Source: an uncultured Alphaproteobacteria bacterium (GTDB taxonomy: Bacteria > Pseudomonadota > Alphaproteobacteria > Micavibrionales > Micavibrionaceae). From it: DNA of 64,000 bases. The notes beneath the pieces were generated by a model. That model was not told the origin of the DNA. It ran no database searches and saw nothing but the letters and a program-made list of their open reading frames with translations. Each line of letters opens with the position of its first letter. The first letter of the stretch is position 1. Below, piece after piece: positions 18,285-27,700 of the stretch. A program made the position numbers and the translations under genes. Location of the stretch: contig CALHAR010000009.1 of NCBI GenBank assembly GCA_937931645.1, positions 124,001 through 188,000 on the forward strand. Reading direction: 5' to 3'.

Positions 18285-18313
18285 TTGACAAATCTAGTTT
18301 TGTTGCTTATAAA
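18285..18313 (+). promoter_or_regulatory. Sigma-70 promoter of rpmH
   Basis: TTGACA (18285-18290), a 17-base spacer and TATAAA (18308-18313) form a near-consensus promoter. It lies about 45 bases upstream of the rpmH start codon. Confidence 0.75.
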
Positions 18314-18359
18314 CCGCATCAGAATTTAATATTTATCAAGAAAGTAAGCGGAGAGCGTC

Positions 18360-18494
18360 ATGAAACGTACATTCCAACCTAGTAAACTTGTTCGTGCCCG
18401 TCGTCACGGTTTCCGTGCCCGTATGGCAACAAAAAATGGCCGTCGTGTTATTTCAGCACGCCGCGCAAAAGGCCGCGCACGCTTGAGTGCCTAA
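18360..18494 (+). CDS. rpmH: 50S ribosomal protein L34
   Basis: This 44-residue, very basic protein starts [19 protein letters not shown] and ends in an [11 protein letters not shown] tail, the textbook L34 sequence. It is a component of the large ribosomal subunit. A GGAGAG Shine-Dalgarno sequence precedes the ATG and a near-consensus promoter lies upstream. It heads the conserved rpmH-rnpA-yidD-yidC-engB block. Confidence 0.98.
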   Translation: MKRTFQPSKLVRARRHGFRARMATKNGRRVISARRAKGRARLSA

Positions 18495-18537
18495 TTGCAC
18501 TTTTGCAAGCGTTAAGGCTTAATAAGGCCTGACACTT

Positions 18538-18912
18538 ATGTTTGCACGTAAAGAAAAGACAAAATCTATAGGCCGCTTGAAAAAGCGGTCTGATTTTTTA
18601 TGTGTGCAACGGATGGGGCGTAAATGGATTTCTAAAGGTTTGATCATTGAAATTCTCGATAACGAAGATAAAGGTATCCGCGTTGGCCTTACGGTGAGTA
18701 AGCGGGTAAGCAAATTAGCGGTCTTGCGCAATCGTTTAAAGCGCAGATTAAAAGCTATTTCTCTTGATGTATTACCTGATTATCACCAGCAAAATTTAGA
18801 TATTGTTATTGTTGGTCGGGCGATGGCACAACAGCGCTCCTATGAGGAGCTACAGAATGATTTACGCTGGTGCTTGAAAAAAATGGATATTTTGGCGGAC
18901 GAGGGAATATGA
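18538..18912 (+). CDS. rnpA: Ribonuclease P protein component
   Basis: RnpA is the protein subunit of RNase P, which matures tRNA 5 prime ends. The 124-residue basic protein has the conserved RVGLTVSKRV strand and the RNRLKRRLK RNA-binding motif. It follows rpmH by 43 bases and overlaps yidD by four bases (ATGA). Confidence 0.97.
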   Translation: MFARKEKTKSIGRLKKRSDFLCVQRMGRKWISKGLIIEILDNEDKGIRVGLTVSKRVSKLAVLRNRLKRRLKAISLDVLPDYHQQNLDIVIVGRAMAQQRSYEELQNDLRWCLKKMDILADEGI

Positions 18913-19214
18913 GATTTATCCTTCTTAAGGTGATAAAATTTTACCAGTTGGTAATTTCCCCGATGATGGGCTCTCATTGCCGTTTTCACCCCACATGTTC
19001 TGCCTATATGGCTGAGGCGATACAAGCCCAAGGGAGTATTCGAGGAAGCATATTAGGCATAAAAAGAATATTTAAGTGTCAGCCTTTCTATAAAGGGGAT
19101 TTTATTGACCCTGTACCCGAGGTAAGCGATGTGGGTCAAACGAAGTCCATTGCATCGAAAGGGTGGTTCGGGTATAAACGCAAGCATTCCCAAACTCGTA
19201 GTATAAAGAAATAA
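18909..19214 (+). CDS. yidD: Membrane protein insertion efficiency factor YidD
   Basis: This 101-residue protein has an amphipathic N-terminal helix (FILLKVIKFYQLVISP) and the signature HCRFHPTCSAYMAEAI. It ends with the FDPVP-type segment of the family (here FIDPVPE). I chose the ATG overlapping the rnpA stop. An in-frame start 13 codons upstream would lie inside rnpA and add non-conserved residues. It assists YidC-mediated insertion. Confidence 0.95.
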   Translation: MRFILLKVIKFYQLVISPMMGSHCRFHPTCSAYMAEAIQAQGSIRGSILGIKRIFKCQPFYKGDFIDPVPEVSDVGQTKSIASKGWFGYKRKHSQTRSIKK

Positions 19215-19229
19215 AAATAGGACCTCAAA

Positions 19230-21137
19230 ATGCAGCAAAAAGATAAAATGCATCCAGAAGATTTGCGTAATCTTATTATTTTTGGACTAATTTCAATATT
19301 ACTCTGGTTTGCTTACGGTCATTTTGTGTTGGATCCGCAAAAAGAACAAATGCGGGCGGCGCAACAAATTCAACAAAATACCGCATTGGAACAACAAAAA
19401 GCCGCAGGTCTTGTCGATGAAGTTGAGTTGCCGCGCGAAGAAATTATCGCAGAACAAAACGGGCAGGGCGTTCGTGTCCAAATTGATAGTGATCTTGTTT
19501 TTGGATCGTTTAATTTAACGGGCGCGCGTTTGGATGATTTAGGGTTAAAACAATATTTTAAAACAGTCGATCGTGAAGAAAATTCTGTTGTTCTTTACCC
19601 TGCGGGAACATCACACCCTAAATATGTTGAACATGGTTGGGTCTCTCCAGATAAAAACCTAAGTTTACCAAATGCAAAGACAAAATGGAGCTTGGCCGCT
19701 GGTGATGTATTAACCAAAAATTCTCCTGTCACATTTCGTTGGAATAACGGACAAGGGTTAACCTTTGAGCAGACAGTTTCTTTAAATGAGGATTATTTAT
19801 TTACGGTTGTTAACCGCGTGGTGAATAATACAAGTGGCGCTATTGTTTTATACCCATATTCGCTTATTGCACAACGTGATATTCCAGAAGATTTTATGGG
19901 GCGTTTTATCGTCCATGAAGGCCCCATTGGTTATTTTGATGATGAGTTATATGAAAAAACTTATGGCAAGATGGGTAAGGAGCCATTAATCACGAAAAGC
20001 GCTACAAAGGGTTGGGTTGGGCTGACTACAAAGGATTGGCATACCGCTCTTATCCCTATACAAGGGTCTGAGAATAAGTACCGCATGGTCTATACCAAGG
20101 GAGCGACCGAGCAGGTTAAAGATTTATACCAAGCCGATGTAACGGGAGACCCCTTAACCGCGCCAGCGGGCGGTATGGTTGAAACAAAAATGAATGTTTT
20201 TGCGGGGGCTAAAAAATTAAATTTATTAAATAAATATGAGAAAAAATTAGGTGTTCCGCATTTTGATTTGGCGGTTGATTTTGGCTTATTTTATTTTCTA
20301 ACCCGCCCGTTCTTTTTTGTAATTAATTTCTTTTACGGGTTTGTTGGTAATTTTGGAATTGCGATTATTTTATTTACAATTTGCTTACGTATTTGTGTTT
20401 TCCCGTTAGCGAATACGTCGTTTAAATCTTTCGCTAATATGCGAAAAATTGGCCCGCAAATGACGGAGCTGCGTGAGAAATACAAAGACGATAAACAGCA
20501 AATGCAAAAAGAGCTGGTGAAGCTTTACCAAAAAGAAAAAGTAAACCCCATGGCAGGGTGCTTGCCGATATTGGTACAAATCCCTATCTTCTTTTCGCTG
20601 TTTAAGGTTTTATCTAATACTATTGAGATGCGCCACGCGCCGTTCTTTGGCTGGATTCAGGACTTATCTGCGCCCGATCCGACAAGTTTTTGGAACTTAT
20701 TTGGACTGTTCCCATGGGATGGCCCCAGCTTCCTAGCCATTGGTATTTGGCCAATTTTCATGCTTATTACTATGATTTTACAACGTAAATTATCGCCGCC
20801 GCCTGCTGATAAGCTACAGGCGCAAATGTTTGCGATGATGCCATGGATTATGACGATTGTTCTGTCACAATTTGCGGCTGGTTTAGTTATTTATTGGACG
20901 TTTAACAATTTATTTTCAACAATACAGCAATATATCATTATGACCCGTATGGGCGTGAAGGTTGATTTGATTGGTAATATTTTAGGAAAAAATAAACGCC
21001 AACCTGCCACGGCTGATGGTGTTGATATGACAGGTGACCTGGCGAAAGAAGGCGCGGAAGCTATAGAAGAATCTGTAGATAAAAAACCTGTAAAAATTTC
21101 AAAACCAAAACCAAAAAAATCTAAGAAGAAAAAATAA
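19230..21137 (+). CDS. yidC: Membrane protein insertase YidC
   Basis: YidC inserts and folds inner-membrane proteins with or without Sec. The 635-residue product has an N-terminal membrane anchor (about 12-32) and the large periplasmic P1 beta domain of Gram-negative YidC. The conserved C-terminal insertase core carries MRKIGPQMTELREKYK, NPMAGCLPILVQIPIFFSL and later helices, and a Lys-rich ribosome-contacting tail follows. The stop overlaps the engB start by one base. Confidence 0.97.
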   Translation: MQQKDKMHPEDLRNLIIFGLISILLWFAYGHFVLDPQKEQMRAAQQIQQNTALEQQKAAGLVDEVELPREEIIAEQNGQGVRVQIDSDLVFGSFNLTGARLDDLGLKQYFKTVDREENSVVLYPAGTSHPKYVEHGWVSPDKNLSLPNAKTKWSLAAGDVLTKNSPVTFRWNNGQGLTFEQTVSLNEDYLFTVVNRVVNNTSGAIVLYPYSLIAQRDIPEDFMGRFIVHEGPIGYFDDELYEKTYGKMGKEPLITKSATKGWVGLTTKDWHTALIPIQGSENKYRMVYTKGATEQVKDLYQADVTGDPLTAPAGGMVETKMNVFAGAKKLNLLNKYEKKLGVPHFDLAVDFGLFYFLTRPFFFVINFFYGFVGNFGIAIILFTICLRICVFPLANTSFKSFANMRKIGPQMTELREKYKDDKQQMQKELVKLYQKEKVNPMAGCLPILVQIPIFFSLFKVLSNTIEMRHAPFFGWIQDLSAPDPTSFWNLFGLFPWDGPSFLAIGIWPIFMLITMILQRKLSPPPADKLQAQMFAMMPWIMTIVLSQFAAGLVIYWTFNNLFSTIQQYIIMTRMGVKVDLIGNILGKNKRQPATADGVDMTGDLAKEGAEAIEESVDKKPVKISKPKPKKSKKKK

Positions 21138-21805
21138 TGAGTGATGATCTAAAATCTCAATCATCACCAGAAATGCCGCCAGAGTTTTCTGATGAACAAC
21201 ATAATGATGCACGTTTGTTGTTTGCAGGGCCTTGTGATTTTGTTTTGGGGGTTGCGGGACTTGAACAATTACCAAATGCAGATCGTACAGAAGTGGCCTT
21301 TGCGGGGCGCTCTAACGTTGGTAAATCCTCGCTTATCAACGCTTTGACAGGACGTAATACGTTGGCGCGTACCTCTAATACACCGGGGCGCACGCAACAG
21401 TTGAACTTTTTTGATTTAGGCGGAAAGCTCTATCTGGTTGATATGCCGGGCTATGGCTATGCGAAAGTTTCAAAGACACAACGCAGTGAATGGAACAGAT
21501 TGATTAATGATTATTTGCGTGGCCGCCCTAACTTACGCATGGTTTTTATTCTTATTGATGGTCGTCATGGCCTAAAAGAGAGCGATGAAAATTTAATGCA
21601 TATGCTGGATGAAGCGGCTGTTTCTTACCGTGTTGTTTTAACAAAATGTGATAAATCTAAAAAACTTGAAATGGAAAAAATTCAAGCTGATTTAAAAGCA
21701 TGTTTGAAAAAGCATGGTGCTGCTCATCCTGATTTTGTTCAAACCAGTGCTTTAAAAAATAAGGGTATTGAAAATTTTAGGACGATTATTACTGCGCTGC
21801 AATAA
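21137..21805 (+). CDS. engB: Ribosome-biogenesis GTPase EngB (YihA/YsxC)
   Basis: The 222-residue TRAFAC-class GTPase acts in 50S assembly and cell division. G1 is GRSNVGKSSLINAL, the G2/G3 region contains TSNTPGRTQQLNFF and DMPGYG, and G4 is TKCDK. It is coupled to yidC by a one-base overlap and converges with the following minus-strand gene, overlapping it by 17 bases. Confidence 0.96.
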   Translation: MSDDLKSQSSPEMPPEFSDEQHNDARLLFAGPCDFVLGVAGLEQLPNADRTEVAFAGRSNVGKSSLINALTGRNTLARTSNTPGRTQQLNFFDLGGKLYLVDMPGYGYAKVSKTQRSEWNRLINDYLRGRPNLRMVFILIDGRHGLKESDENLMHMLDEAAVSYRVVLTKCDKSKKLEMEKIQADLKACLKKHGAAHPDFVQTSALKNKGIENFRTIITALQ

Positions 21806-22523
21806 TGTCATAAAATGAGTAATTATCATTTGTGTTATTAGCAATACATAAAGAAGAATACCCCTCACATCCAGGACATTCGGCGATTGTTAAATTTTTT
21901 GTTGAGGTAGGTAAAAAGTAATCGCTATGTGGGCTAAGCGTTACAGGGATAACGTCAGAGCCTGTTATTTTCCTGTTCAGCGCCTCACAAACAGGTCTTG
22001 CAATCAAATAAGCGGTTAAAATGCCATCATTTGAGGTACTTGGTGTCCAATCCACATTGATATTATTGTTGGTGACCCAGGCGGTGCTCGCGTCATTTTG
22101 AATATTTGGGTTCAATGTGGGGGTGTAACTTAATCCACCGCCTAAAGGGTGGAATATTTTATCAGCATGCGAGCCTGTATTAAACGCTGCGTCTGTGGGG
22201 TTGATGAAGTCTAAATCATCTATTTCTGACCCACTTGCGAGTAACAGCTCCACGGCTTGCCGGGCACTGGCGGCGTACGTGATAAGCTCGGCGGCATAAA
22301 AGGTGGCTTGTTCATCACTTATATTTTGTCCGTCTGCTTGCGTATTTTGATTGGATAAGGTGATAGTAAGGCCGCCAAACAAGGCTAAGGCGATGAGCAC
22401 ATATATCATCGCATTCCCGCCCTGTTTTTTTAACTGTCTTGTATGTGTCCGTTTATGCCGTTTTTCGCGGCGTATTTCGGGGTGATTATTGTTATTTTCT
22501 GCGGTTTTTATTGTAAATGCCAT
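21789..22523 (-). CDS. Pilin-like single-pass protein, function unknown
   Basis: The 244-residue protein starts with a long basic cytosolic leader (about 35 residues). GG-N-AMIYVLIALALFGGL then forms a membrane helix that resembles a prepilin/pseudopilin N-terminus but lacks the usual Glu at +5. The rest is periplasmic, with Cys residues near the C-terminus (a CPGC motif). The protein at 60908-61612 shares the GNxxIY(V/I)LxA helix and a following pattern ending in IDD/ADIxFxxP, so the two are diverged paralogues. No pilus assembly genes are nearby. The start may be slightly further in. Confidence 0.75.
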   Translation of the reverse strand: MAFTIKTAENNNNHPEIRREKRHKRTHTRQLKKQGGNAMIYVLIALALFGGLTITLSNQNTQADGQNISDEQATFYAAELITYAASARQAVELLLASGSEIDDLDFINPTDAAFNTGSHADKIFHPLGGGLSYTPTLNPNIQNDASTAWVTNNNINVDWTPSTSNDGILTAYLIARPVCEALNRKITGSDVIPVTLSPHSDYFLPTSTKNLTIAECPGCEGYSSLCIANNTNDNYSFYDIIAAQ

Positions 22524-22550
22524 GCTATTTAGTTTATTGTTTGTTCTATT

Positions 22551-23915
22551 ATGAATGATATCATGAATTTACCAAATTTGACCATAGGAACGATGAGCTT
22601 TGATGTTTTGTCGTTGCTGATTGGTGCGTTTCTCGGTGTTTTGATTGGCGGTGTGCTTTTCTTTTGGTCGCGGGCGATTTTAAAAGAACGCTTGCGTCAA
22701 GCGACAGAGAGCTTATCCCAAGCAAGTGAAGAAAAACGTATTTTGGAAGAAAAGTTCCAACTGACGCAAGAAAACTTGGTGCGCGCCCAAACAGAAAAAT
22801 CTGCCTTTGAGGCGCAAATTAATTTACGCAAACAAGATGAAAAGTTATTTGAGGCTCAGTTTGAGAATTTAGCGCATAAAATTTTTGATGAAAAAACCAC
22901 GCGCTTTAAAAAACAAAACCAAGAAAATCTCGATCAAATTTTAAGTCCGTTAAAAGATAAGATTCAAGACTTTCAAAAGAAAGTAGATGACAGCTTTGGT
23001 TCGCAAGCCAAGGAGCAGTTTGCCTTAAAAGAACAAATTAAAGCGATTGTCGAAGCCAATGATAAAATAACATTACAAGCCGAAGGTTTAACCAGTGCAT
23101 TAAAGGGTGACAGCAAGGTTCAGGGTGATTGGGGTGAGGTTATTTTAGAGCGTATTTTAGAAGAAGTGGGCTTGCGAAAAGATATAGACTATATAACCCA
23201 AGGAAGCGGCATGGGTATGAAACATGTTGAAACGGGTCAAACGTTAAAACCTGATGTGATTGTGAAATTACCAGAAAATAAACATATTATTCTCGATTCA
23301 AAAGTGTCACTCACGCATTATGAGCGATGGAATAGTGAGCAAGATGATGTTAAGCGCGCCAACCATTTAAAACAATTTTTAAATTCTATCCGTCAGCATG
23401 TCAAAGATTTAGAAAAAAGAAAATATCAAGATACAGAAAAGTTAGGTACACCAGATTTTGTATTGATGTTTATTCCTATTGAATATGCCTATATGGCGGC
23501 ATTACAAAATGATAAAGAACTACATAGCTTTGCCTGGAATCGTGGTGTGGCCATCGTTTGTCCTTCAACGCTTCACTCTTCTTTGCGGACAATATCTTCT
23601 TTATGGCGCCTTGTTTTACAAAACCAAAATGCCGTTGAAATTGCCCAAAAAGGCGGCGCGCTTTATGATAAGATCGTTGGATTTGTAACGGATATGCAGG
23701 CGTTAGGTCGTAATATTAAAACATTGGAAACCACTTATGGTGGTGCTATGAATAAGTTATCGATGGGTAAAGGAAATATTTTAGGCCGTACAGAAGCCTT
23801 AAAAGAATTGGGTGCGAAGGCGTCAAAATCTTTGCCGAGTGAGATGATTAGTGAAGAGATTGAGGAATCGACATTGATTGATTTAAAAAACAAAAGTGAT
23901 TCGAAGGTAGCGTAA
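22551..23915 (+). CDS. rmuC: DNA recombination protein RmuC
   Basis: RmuC is a nuclease-fold protein that limits recombination at inverted repeats. The 454-residue product has an N-terminal membrane anchor (about 17-40) and a coiled coil (about 45-150). The RmuC domain contains VQGDWGEVILERILEEVGL and KPDVIVKLPENKHIILDSK. It starts the rmuC-def-fmt-truA run; def begins one base after its stop. Confidence 0.94.
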   Translation: MNDIMNLPNLTIGTMSFDVLSLLIGAFLGVLIGGVLFFWSRAILKERLRQATESLSQASEEKRILEEKFQLTQENLVRAQTEKSAFEAQINLRKQDEKLFEAQFENLAHKIFDEKTTRFKKQNQENLDQILSPLKDKIQDFQKKVDDSFGSQAKEQFALKEQIKAIVEANDKITLQAEGLTSALKGDSKVQGDWGEVILERILEEVGLRKDIDYITQGSGMGMKHVETGQTLKPDVIVKLPENKHIILDSKVSLTHYERWNSEQDDVKRANHLKQFLNSIRQHVKDLEKRKYQDTEKLGTPDFVLMFIPIEYAYMAALQNDKELHSFAWNRGVAIVCPSTLHSSLRTISSLWRLVLQNQNAVEIAQKGGALYDKIVGFVTDMQALGRNIKTLETTYGGAMNKLSMGKGNILGRTEALKELGAKASKSLPSEMISEEIEESTLIDLKNKSDSKVA

Positions 23916-23916
23916 C

Positions 23917-24516
23917 GTGGCAAATATTTATAAAATTATAAACGTTCCAGACCCTGTTTTGAAAGAAACAGCCAGTACAATTGAAACTATTACAGAGGAT
24001 GTAAAGTCTCAAATTGAGGGTATGGTTGCAACGATGCACCATGCTGCAGGTATTGGTTTAGCTGCCAACCAAGTTGGAAAGCTTAACCGTGTTTTTGTCA
24101 TGGACCTTCCTGAAGGTGTGTGGCAACACGGCCCAGAAATTAATGGTGTCCTGACGATTGAGGCAGGGTATAGAAGCGGCGAGCGTGAGGAAGAAGAGCT
24201 TGTAAAAACACCGCGCGCCTTCATTAATCCTGAGGTTATCTGGTCATCGGACCATCAATCTGTTTATGACGAAGGTTGTTTGTCTATGCCAAACCAATAT
24301 GGTGAAGTAATACGCCCTGCGCAGGTGCGTGTTAAATTTCAAGATGAAGAGGGTCAAACACATGAAGAGTTATTTGATGGGCTTCATTCTCATTGTGTTC
24401 AGCATGAGATAGATCATTTAAATGGGGTTCTGTTCATTGATTATTTATCTAGTTTGAAACGCAATATGATATTGCGAAAAATGAAGAAAATAAATAAAGA
24501 AACGAACGTACTTTAA
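23917..24516 (+). CDS. def: Peptide deformylase
   Basis: Def removes the formyl group from nascent N-terminal Met. The 199-residue product shows all three catalytic motifs: GIGLAANQVG, EGCLSMP and QHEIDHLNG. The start is GTG, one base after the rmuC stop, and yields MANIYKIINVPDPVL. A stretch of about 25 residues around GYRSGEREEEEL between motifs 1 and 2 is longer than in the shortest Def proteins. It is followed by fmt, the enzyme that adds the formyl group. Confidence 0.96.
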   Translation: MANIYKIINVPDPVLKETASTIETITEDVKSQIEGMVATMHHAAGIGLAANQVGKLNRVFVMDLPEGVWQHGPEINGVLTIEAGYRSGEREEEELVKTPRAFINPEVIWSSDHQSVYDEGCLSMPNQYGEVIRPAQVRVKFQDEEGQTHEELFDGLHSHCVQHEIDHLNGVLFIDYLSSLKRNMILRKMKKINKETNVL

Positions 24517-24518
24517 TT

Positions 24519-25457
24519 ATGGTGAAGCCTTTACGTATAGCCTTCATGGGGACACCTGATTTTGTCTGCCCAACAGTACAATCCTTGATTGATGGGCCAC
24601 ATGATTTGGTTTGTATTTATACGCAACCTCCACGTGAAAAGGGTCGTCATAAAAAATTAGAAAAAACACCCGTTCATCTTATGGCTGAAAGTGCTGGCAT
24701 AGAGGTTAGGCACCCAATTAATTTTAAAGCCGCGGAAGATGTTCAAGCCTTTGATGGTTTAAATTTAGATGTGGCTATCGTTGCCGCTTTTGGCATGCTG
24801 TTACCGCAATCTGTTTTAGATGCCCCCAAGTTTGGCTGCATTAATATTCACCCGTCTTTATTACCGCGCTGGCGAGGGCCATCGCCTATTCAATATGCCA
24901 TTTGGCAGGGGGATGCCGAAACGGGTGTTTCGGTAATGAGCCTAGAGAAATCAATGGATACAGGGCCTATTATCGTACAAGAACGCTGTGTGATTGATGG
25001 TGTAAAAACATTTGAAACGCTAAATCATGAACTGTGGCAGTGTGGGACGTCTTTACTATCCGAATGCCTTGATAATTTATCGCAGACGGGCATGTTGAAA
25101 AGCGTTCCGCAAAATAATGAAGTGGCCACTTATTGTAAATTATTGACCAAAGAAGATGGCTGTATTGATTTTAAACAAACTGCGATACAAATTAATTGCC
25201 AAATACGTGGCCTGAACCCGTGGCCAGGAACATGGTGTTTGGATAGCGATGGTAAAAGATTCAAAATAATCCAAGCGGTTGTTTTGAATGAGACTACAAA
25301 TACTAAAGCGGGAAGTTTTTTAGATAATGGAAAAATTTCATGCGGCAATAATACAGTGTTACAATTACAAAAAATTCAACCTGAAAATAAGAAGCCAATG
25401 AATATTTCAGATGCCCTTAATGGGGGGTATTGTAAACAGGGTGATGTTCTTTCATGA
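24519..25457 (+). CDS. fmt: Methionyl-tRNA formyltransferase
   Basis: Fmt formylates initiator Met-tRNA using 10-formyl-THF. The 312-residue protein has the FMGTPDF start and the catalytic region INIHPSLLPRWRGPSPIQ, with the essential Asn-His. An OB-like C-terminal domain containing QIRGLNPWPGTW follows. It starts two bases after def and overlaps truA by four bases. Confidence 0.97.
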   Translation: MVKPLRIAFMGTPDFVCPTVQSLIDGPHDLVCIYTQPPREKGRHKKLEKTPVHLMAESAGIEVRHPINFKAAEDVQAFDGLNLDVAIVAAFGMLLPQSVLDAPKFGCINIHPSLLPRWRGPSPIQYAIWQGDAETGVSVMSLEKSMDTGPIIVQERCVIDGVKTFETLNHELWQCGTSLLSECLDNLSQTGMLKSVPQNNEVATYCKLLTKEDGCIDFKQTAIQINCQIRGLNPWPGTWCLDSDGKRFKIIQAVVLNETTNTKAGSFLDNGKISCGNNTVLQLQKIQPENKKPMNISDALNGGYCKQGDVLS

Positions 25458-26230
25458 CGCGTTGGAAAGTTACACTTGAATATAATGGTGGGGCTTATTA
25501 TGGCTTTCAATGGCAACCAGATATCCCGACTATTCAGGGTGAAATCGAAGCCGCCATTTATAAATTTTGTCAGCAAAAAATCTCTATAGTCGTTGCTGGG
25601 CGGACTGATGCGGGGGTTCATGCGCGTGGGCAAATTGCCCATTTTGATTTGGGTTATAAAGGTGCGGACGGGGAAGACCGTCCTTTGACAGGGTTTGGTT
25701 TGGCAAAGGCGATCAATGCGCATTTATTTCCTCAGCCGATTGCTATTATACATGCAGAAGAAGTAGATAAAAAATTTCATGCTCGTTTTGGCGCAAAGCA
25801 AAAACATTATATGTATCGTATGATAAATCGCCCTTACAGTTTGGCTTTGGATAAAGGTATGGCGTGGTGGGTTAAAAAACCTTTAAATATTGCGGCGATG
25901 AATGAGGCCGCCAAACATCTTATTGGTGAGCATGACTTTACCAGTTTTCGCGATAGTAATTGTCAGGCAAAATCCCCAATACGTAGTATTGATGAGTTAT
26001 ATGTTGAATCAAAAAATATTCTGAACGGACAGGAAATTCTTATTCATGCAAAAGGTCAGGCATTTTTACATCATCAAATTCGAAATATTGCAGGAACCCT
26101 TGCCTTGGTTGGTGAAGGAAAATGGAAGCCCGATGATGTACGGGTAGCTTTAGAAGCAAAAGATAGATCACATGGCGGACCAACGGCCCCTGGTGATGGG
26201 TTATTCCTTGAATCAATCAGTTATATTTAA
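25454..26230 (+). CDS. truA: tRNA pseudouridine(38-40) synthase
   Basis: TruA modifies positions 38-40 of the tRNA anticodon arm. The 258-residue protein has the catalytic Asp in GRTDAGVHARGQ and the typical FHARFGAKQKHYMYR and HHQIRNIAGTL segments. It closes the rmuC-def-fmt-truA unit; the ATG overlaps the fmt stop. Confidence 0.97.
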   Translation: MTRWKVTLEYNGGAYYGFQWQPDIPTIQGEIEAAIYKFCQQKISIVVAGRTDAGVHARGQIAHFDLGYKGADGEDRPLTGFGLAKAINAHLFPQPIAIIHAEEVDKKFHARFGAKQKHYMYRMINRPYSLALDKGMAWWVKKPLNIAAMNEAAKHLIGEHDFTSFRDSNCQAKSPIRSIDELYVESKNILNGQEILIHAKGQAFLHHQIRNIAGTLALVGEGKWKPDDVRVALEAKDRSHGGPTAPGDGLFLESISYI

Positions 26231-26246
26231 AAAACGTGCCGCGTAT

Positions 26247-26300
26247 AAAAAAACCTGCATGGGTTGCTAAAACTGGGGGGCAACAGCAACCACATGCAGG
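26247..26300 (-). terminator. Strong rho-independent terminator (minus strand)
   Basis: On the minus strand a 14-base-pair stem (CCTGCATG/GGTTGC arms, one bulge) with an 18-base loop is followed by seven T. It lies about 200 bases beyond the dapE stop, so it may end a separate short transcript or a long dapE 3 prime leader. Confidence 0.7.
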
Positions 26301-26501
26301 GTAGTCTTAAGGTCCAAAAAGAATCTTTTTGCTTACGCAAAGAAGGCTCTTCATTAAAACGAGAGAAACTTGGTGTAACAAACAGGGGAAGGAAAATCAC
26401 ACCATGTTGTTAATCTCAGTATTTCATTCGCAAGGGGGGCTATAGATCGTTACAAAAATAATGATAAAAAAATTATTTTTTTATCAGTGAGGGTTTAAAT
26501 T
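26301..26501 (-). other. Gene-free segment, candidate minus-strand small RNA
   Basis: About 200 bases between dapE and the terminator at 26247-26300 hold no credible coding region on either strand. The minus strand contains an AT-only hairpin (GATAAAAAAAT...ATTTTTTTATC, near 26461-26485), a small imperfect stem near 26319-26336, and then the strong terminator. This could be an sRNA or a structured 3 prime region of dapE mRNA. Confidence 0.3.
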
Positions 26502-27644
26502 TTATGAAAAAGAATCTGTCAGAATATTTTCATAAATATCAACTAACTTTTCCAAGTTAGATATTTTTAGGCATTCATCAACTTGATGTATGGTTTCATT
26601 GGTCAGACCAAATTCTACAACGGGGCAATATTGTGAGATAAAGCGGGCATCAGATGTTCCACCACTGGTCGAAAGCTTGGCTGTTTTACCTGTATGTTTT
26701 TGCACGACGTTACGGACAAGATCGGTAAACTCCCCTGGCTCGGTTAAGAAGGGTTGGGCATTACCACCAGTTTTTAAATCATATTTTGTTGTGACGTTAT
26801 CTAAAATTTCACGTAGTTTTTTATCCAATGTTTCCATTGTCCATTGCGTATTAAAGCGAATGTTAAATTTCAGGTGACCTTCTGCGGGAATGACGTTACT
26901 GGCTGTATTGCCAACCTCAATGTTTGTGATTTCTAAATTTGTAGCAGAAAAATTTTTGGTTCCCTTGTCAAATTCAAACGTACTTAACGCCGTTACCATG
27001 GCGCTGAGGCGGGGCAGGGGGTTATCCGCAAACTGAGGATAGGCAACGTGTCCTTGCTTTCCACGGGCGGTTAAGGTGCCTAATAAAGACCCGCGGCGAC
27101 CAATTTTAATTTCTTCGCCTAGCTCTTTAATATTGGATGATTCCCCAACAATACAAACATCTGGAATATGGTTGTTGTCGCGCATCCATTCCAAAACACG
27201 GACGGTTCCGTTGAGGGCTTCGGCTTCTTCGTCCCCCGTAATAAGAAGGCTGATAGACCCTTTAAAATTTTTATTATTGGCCAAAAATTTTGAGAGGGCT
27301 GTGACAAAGGCGGCACTCGCCCCCTTCATATCAGATGTACCGCGCCCATACATCATGCCATCTTCAATAACGGCATCAAAAGGCGGGTGACTCCATGCGG
27401 CCTCGTCACCGACAGGGACAACATCCGTATGCCCCGCATAACAAAAATGCGGTGCACCCGTTCCTAAGCGGGCAAAGAAGTTTTTAACGGGATAGTTGCC
27501 GTTATTGCCTTCGAAAGGAAGGTCGAAAATCTCAAACCCCATATCTTGTAATGGTTTTTTAAGAATATCTTGCGCGCCCGCATCTTCTGGGGTTACAGAA
27601 GCACAGCGAACTAAATCTTGGGTCAAAGTGGTGACGTTTATCAT
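26502..27644 (-). CDS. dapE: Succinyl-diaminopimelate desuccinylase
   Basis: DapE (M20 zinc peptidase family) hydrolyses N-succinyl-L,L-diaminopimelate in lysine and peptidoglycan synthesis. The 380-residue product shows metal-binding motifs GHTDVVPVGD, GRGTSDMKG and the GDEEAEA loop. The lid domain has the SNVIPAEGHLKFNIR motif. The dapD gene acting two steps earlier is 1.5 kb upstream on the same strand. Confidence 0.96.
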   Translation of the reverse strand: MINVTTLTQDLVRCASVTPEDAGAQDILKKPLQDMGFEIFDLPFEGNNGNYPVKNFFARLGTGAPHFCYAGHTDVVPVGDEAAWSHPPFDAVIEDGMMYGRGTSDMKGASAAFVTALSKFLANNKNFKGSISLLITGDEEAEALNGTVRVLEWMRDNNHIPDVCIVGESSNIKELGEEIKIGRRGSLLGTLTARGKQGHVAYPQFADNPLPRLSAMVTALSTFEFDKGTKNFSATNLEITNIEVGNTASNVIPAEGHLKFNIRFNTQWTMETLDKKLREILDNVTTKYDLKTGGNAQPFLTEPGEFTDLVRNVVQKHTGKTAKLSTSGGTSDARFISQYCPVVEFGLTNETIHQVDECLKISNLEKLVDIYENILTDSFS

Positions 27645-27700
27645 TCAGTATCTGTATCAGAATGAATAACGTTAATGAAGGGAAATTATATATAAATAAA

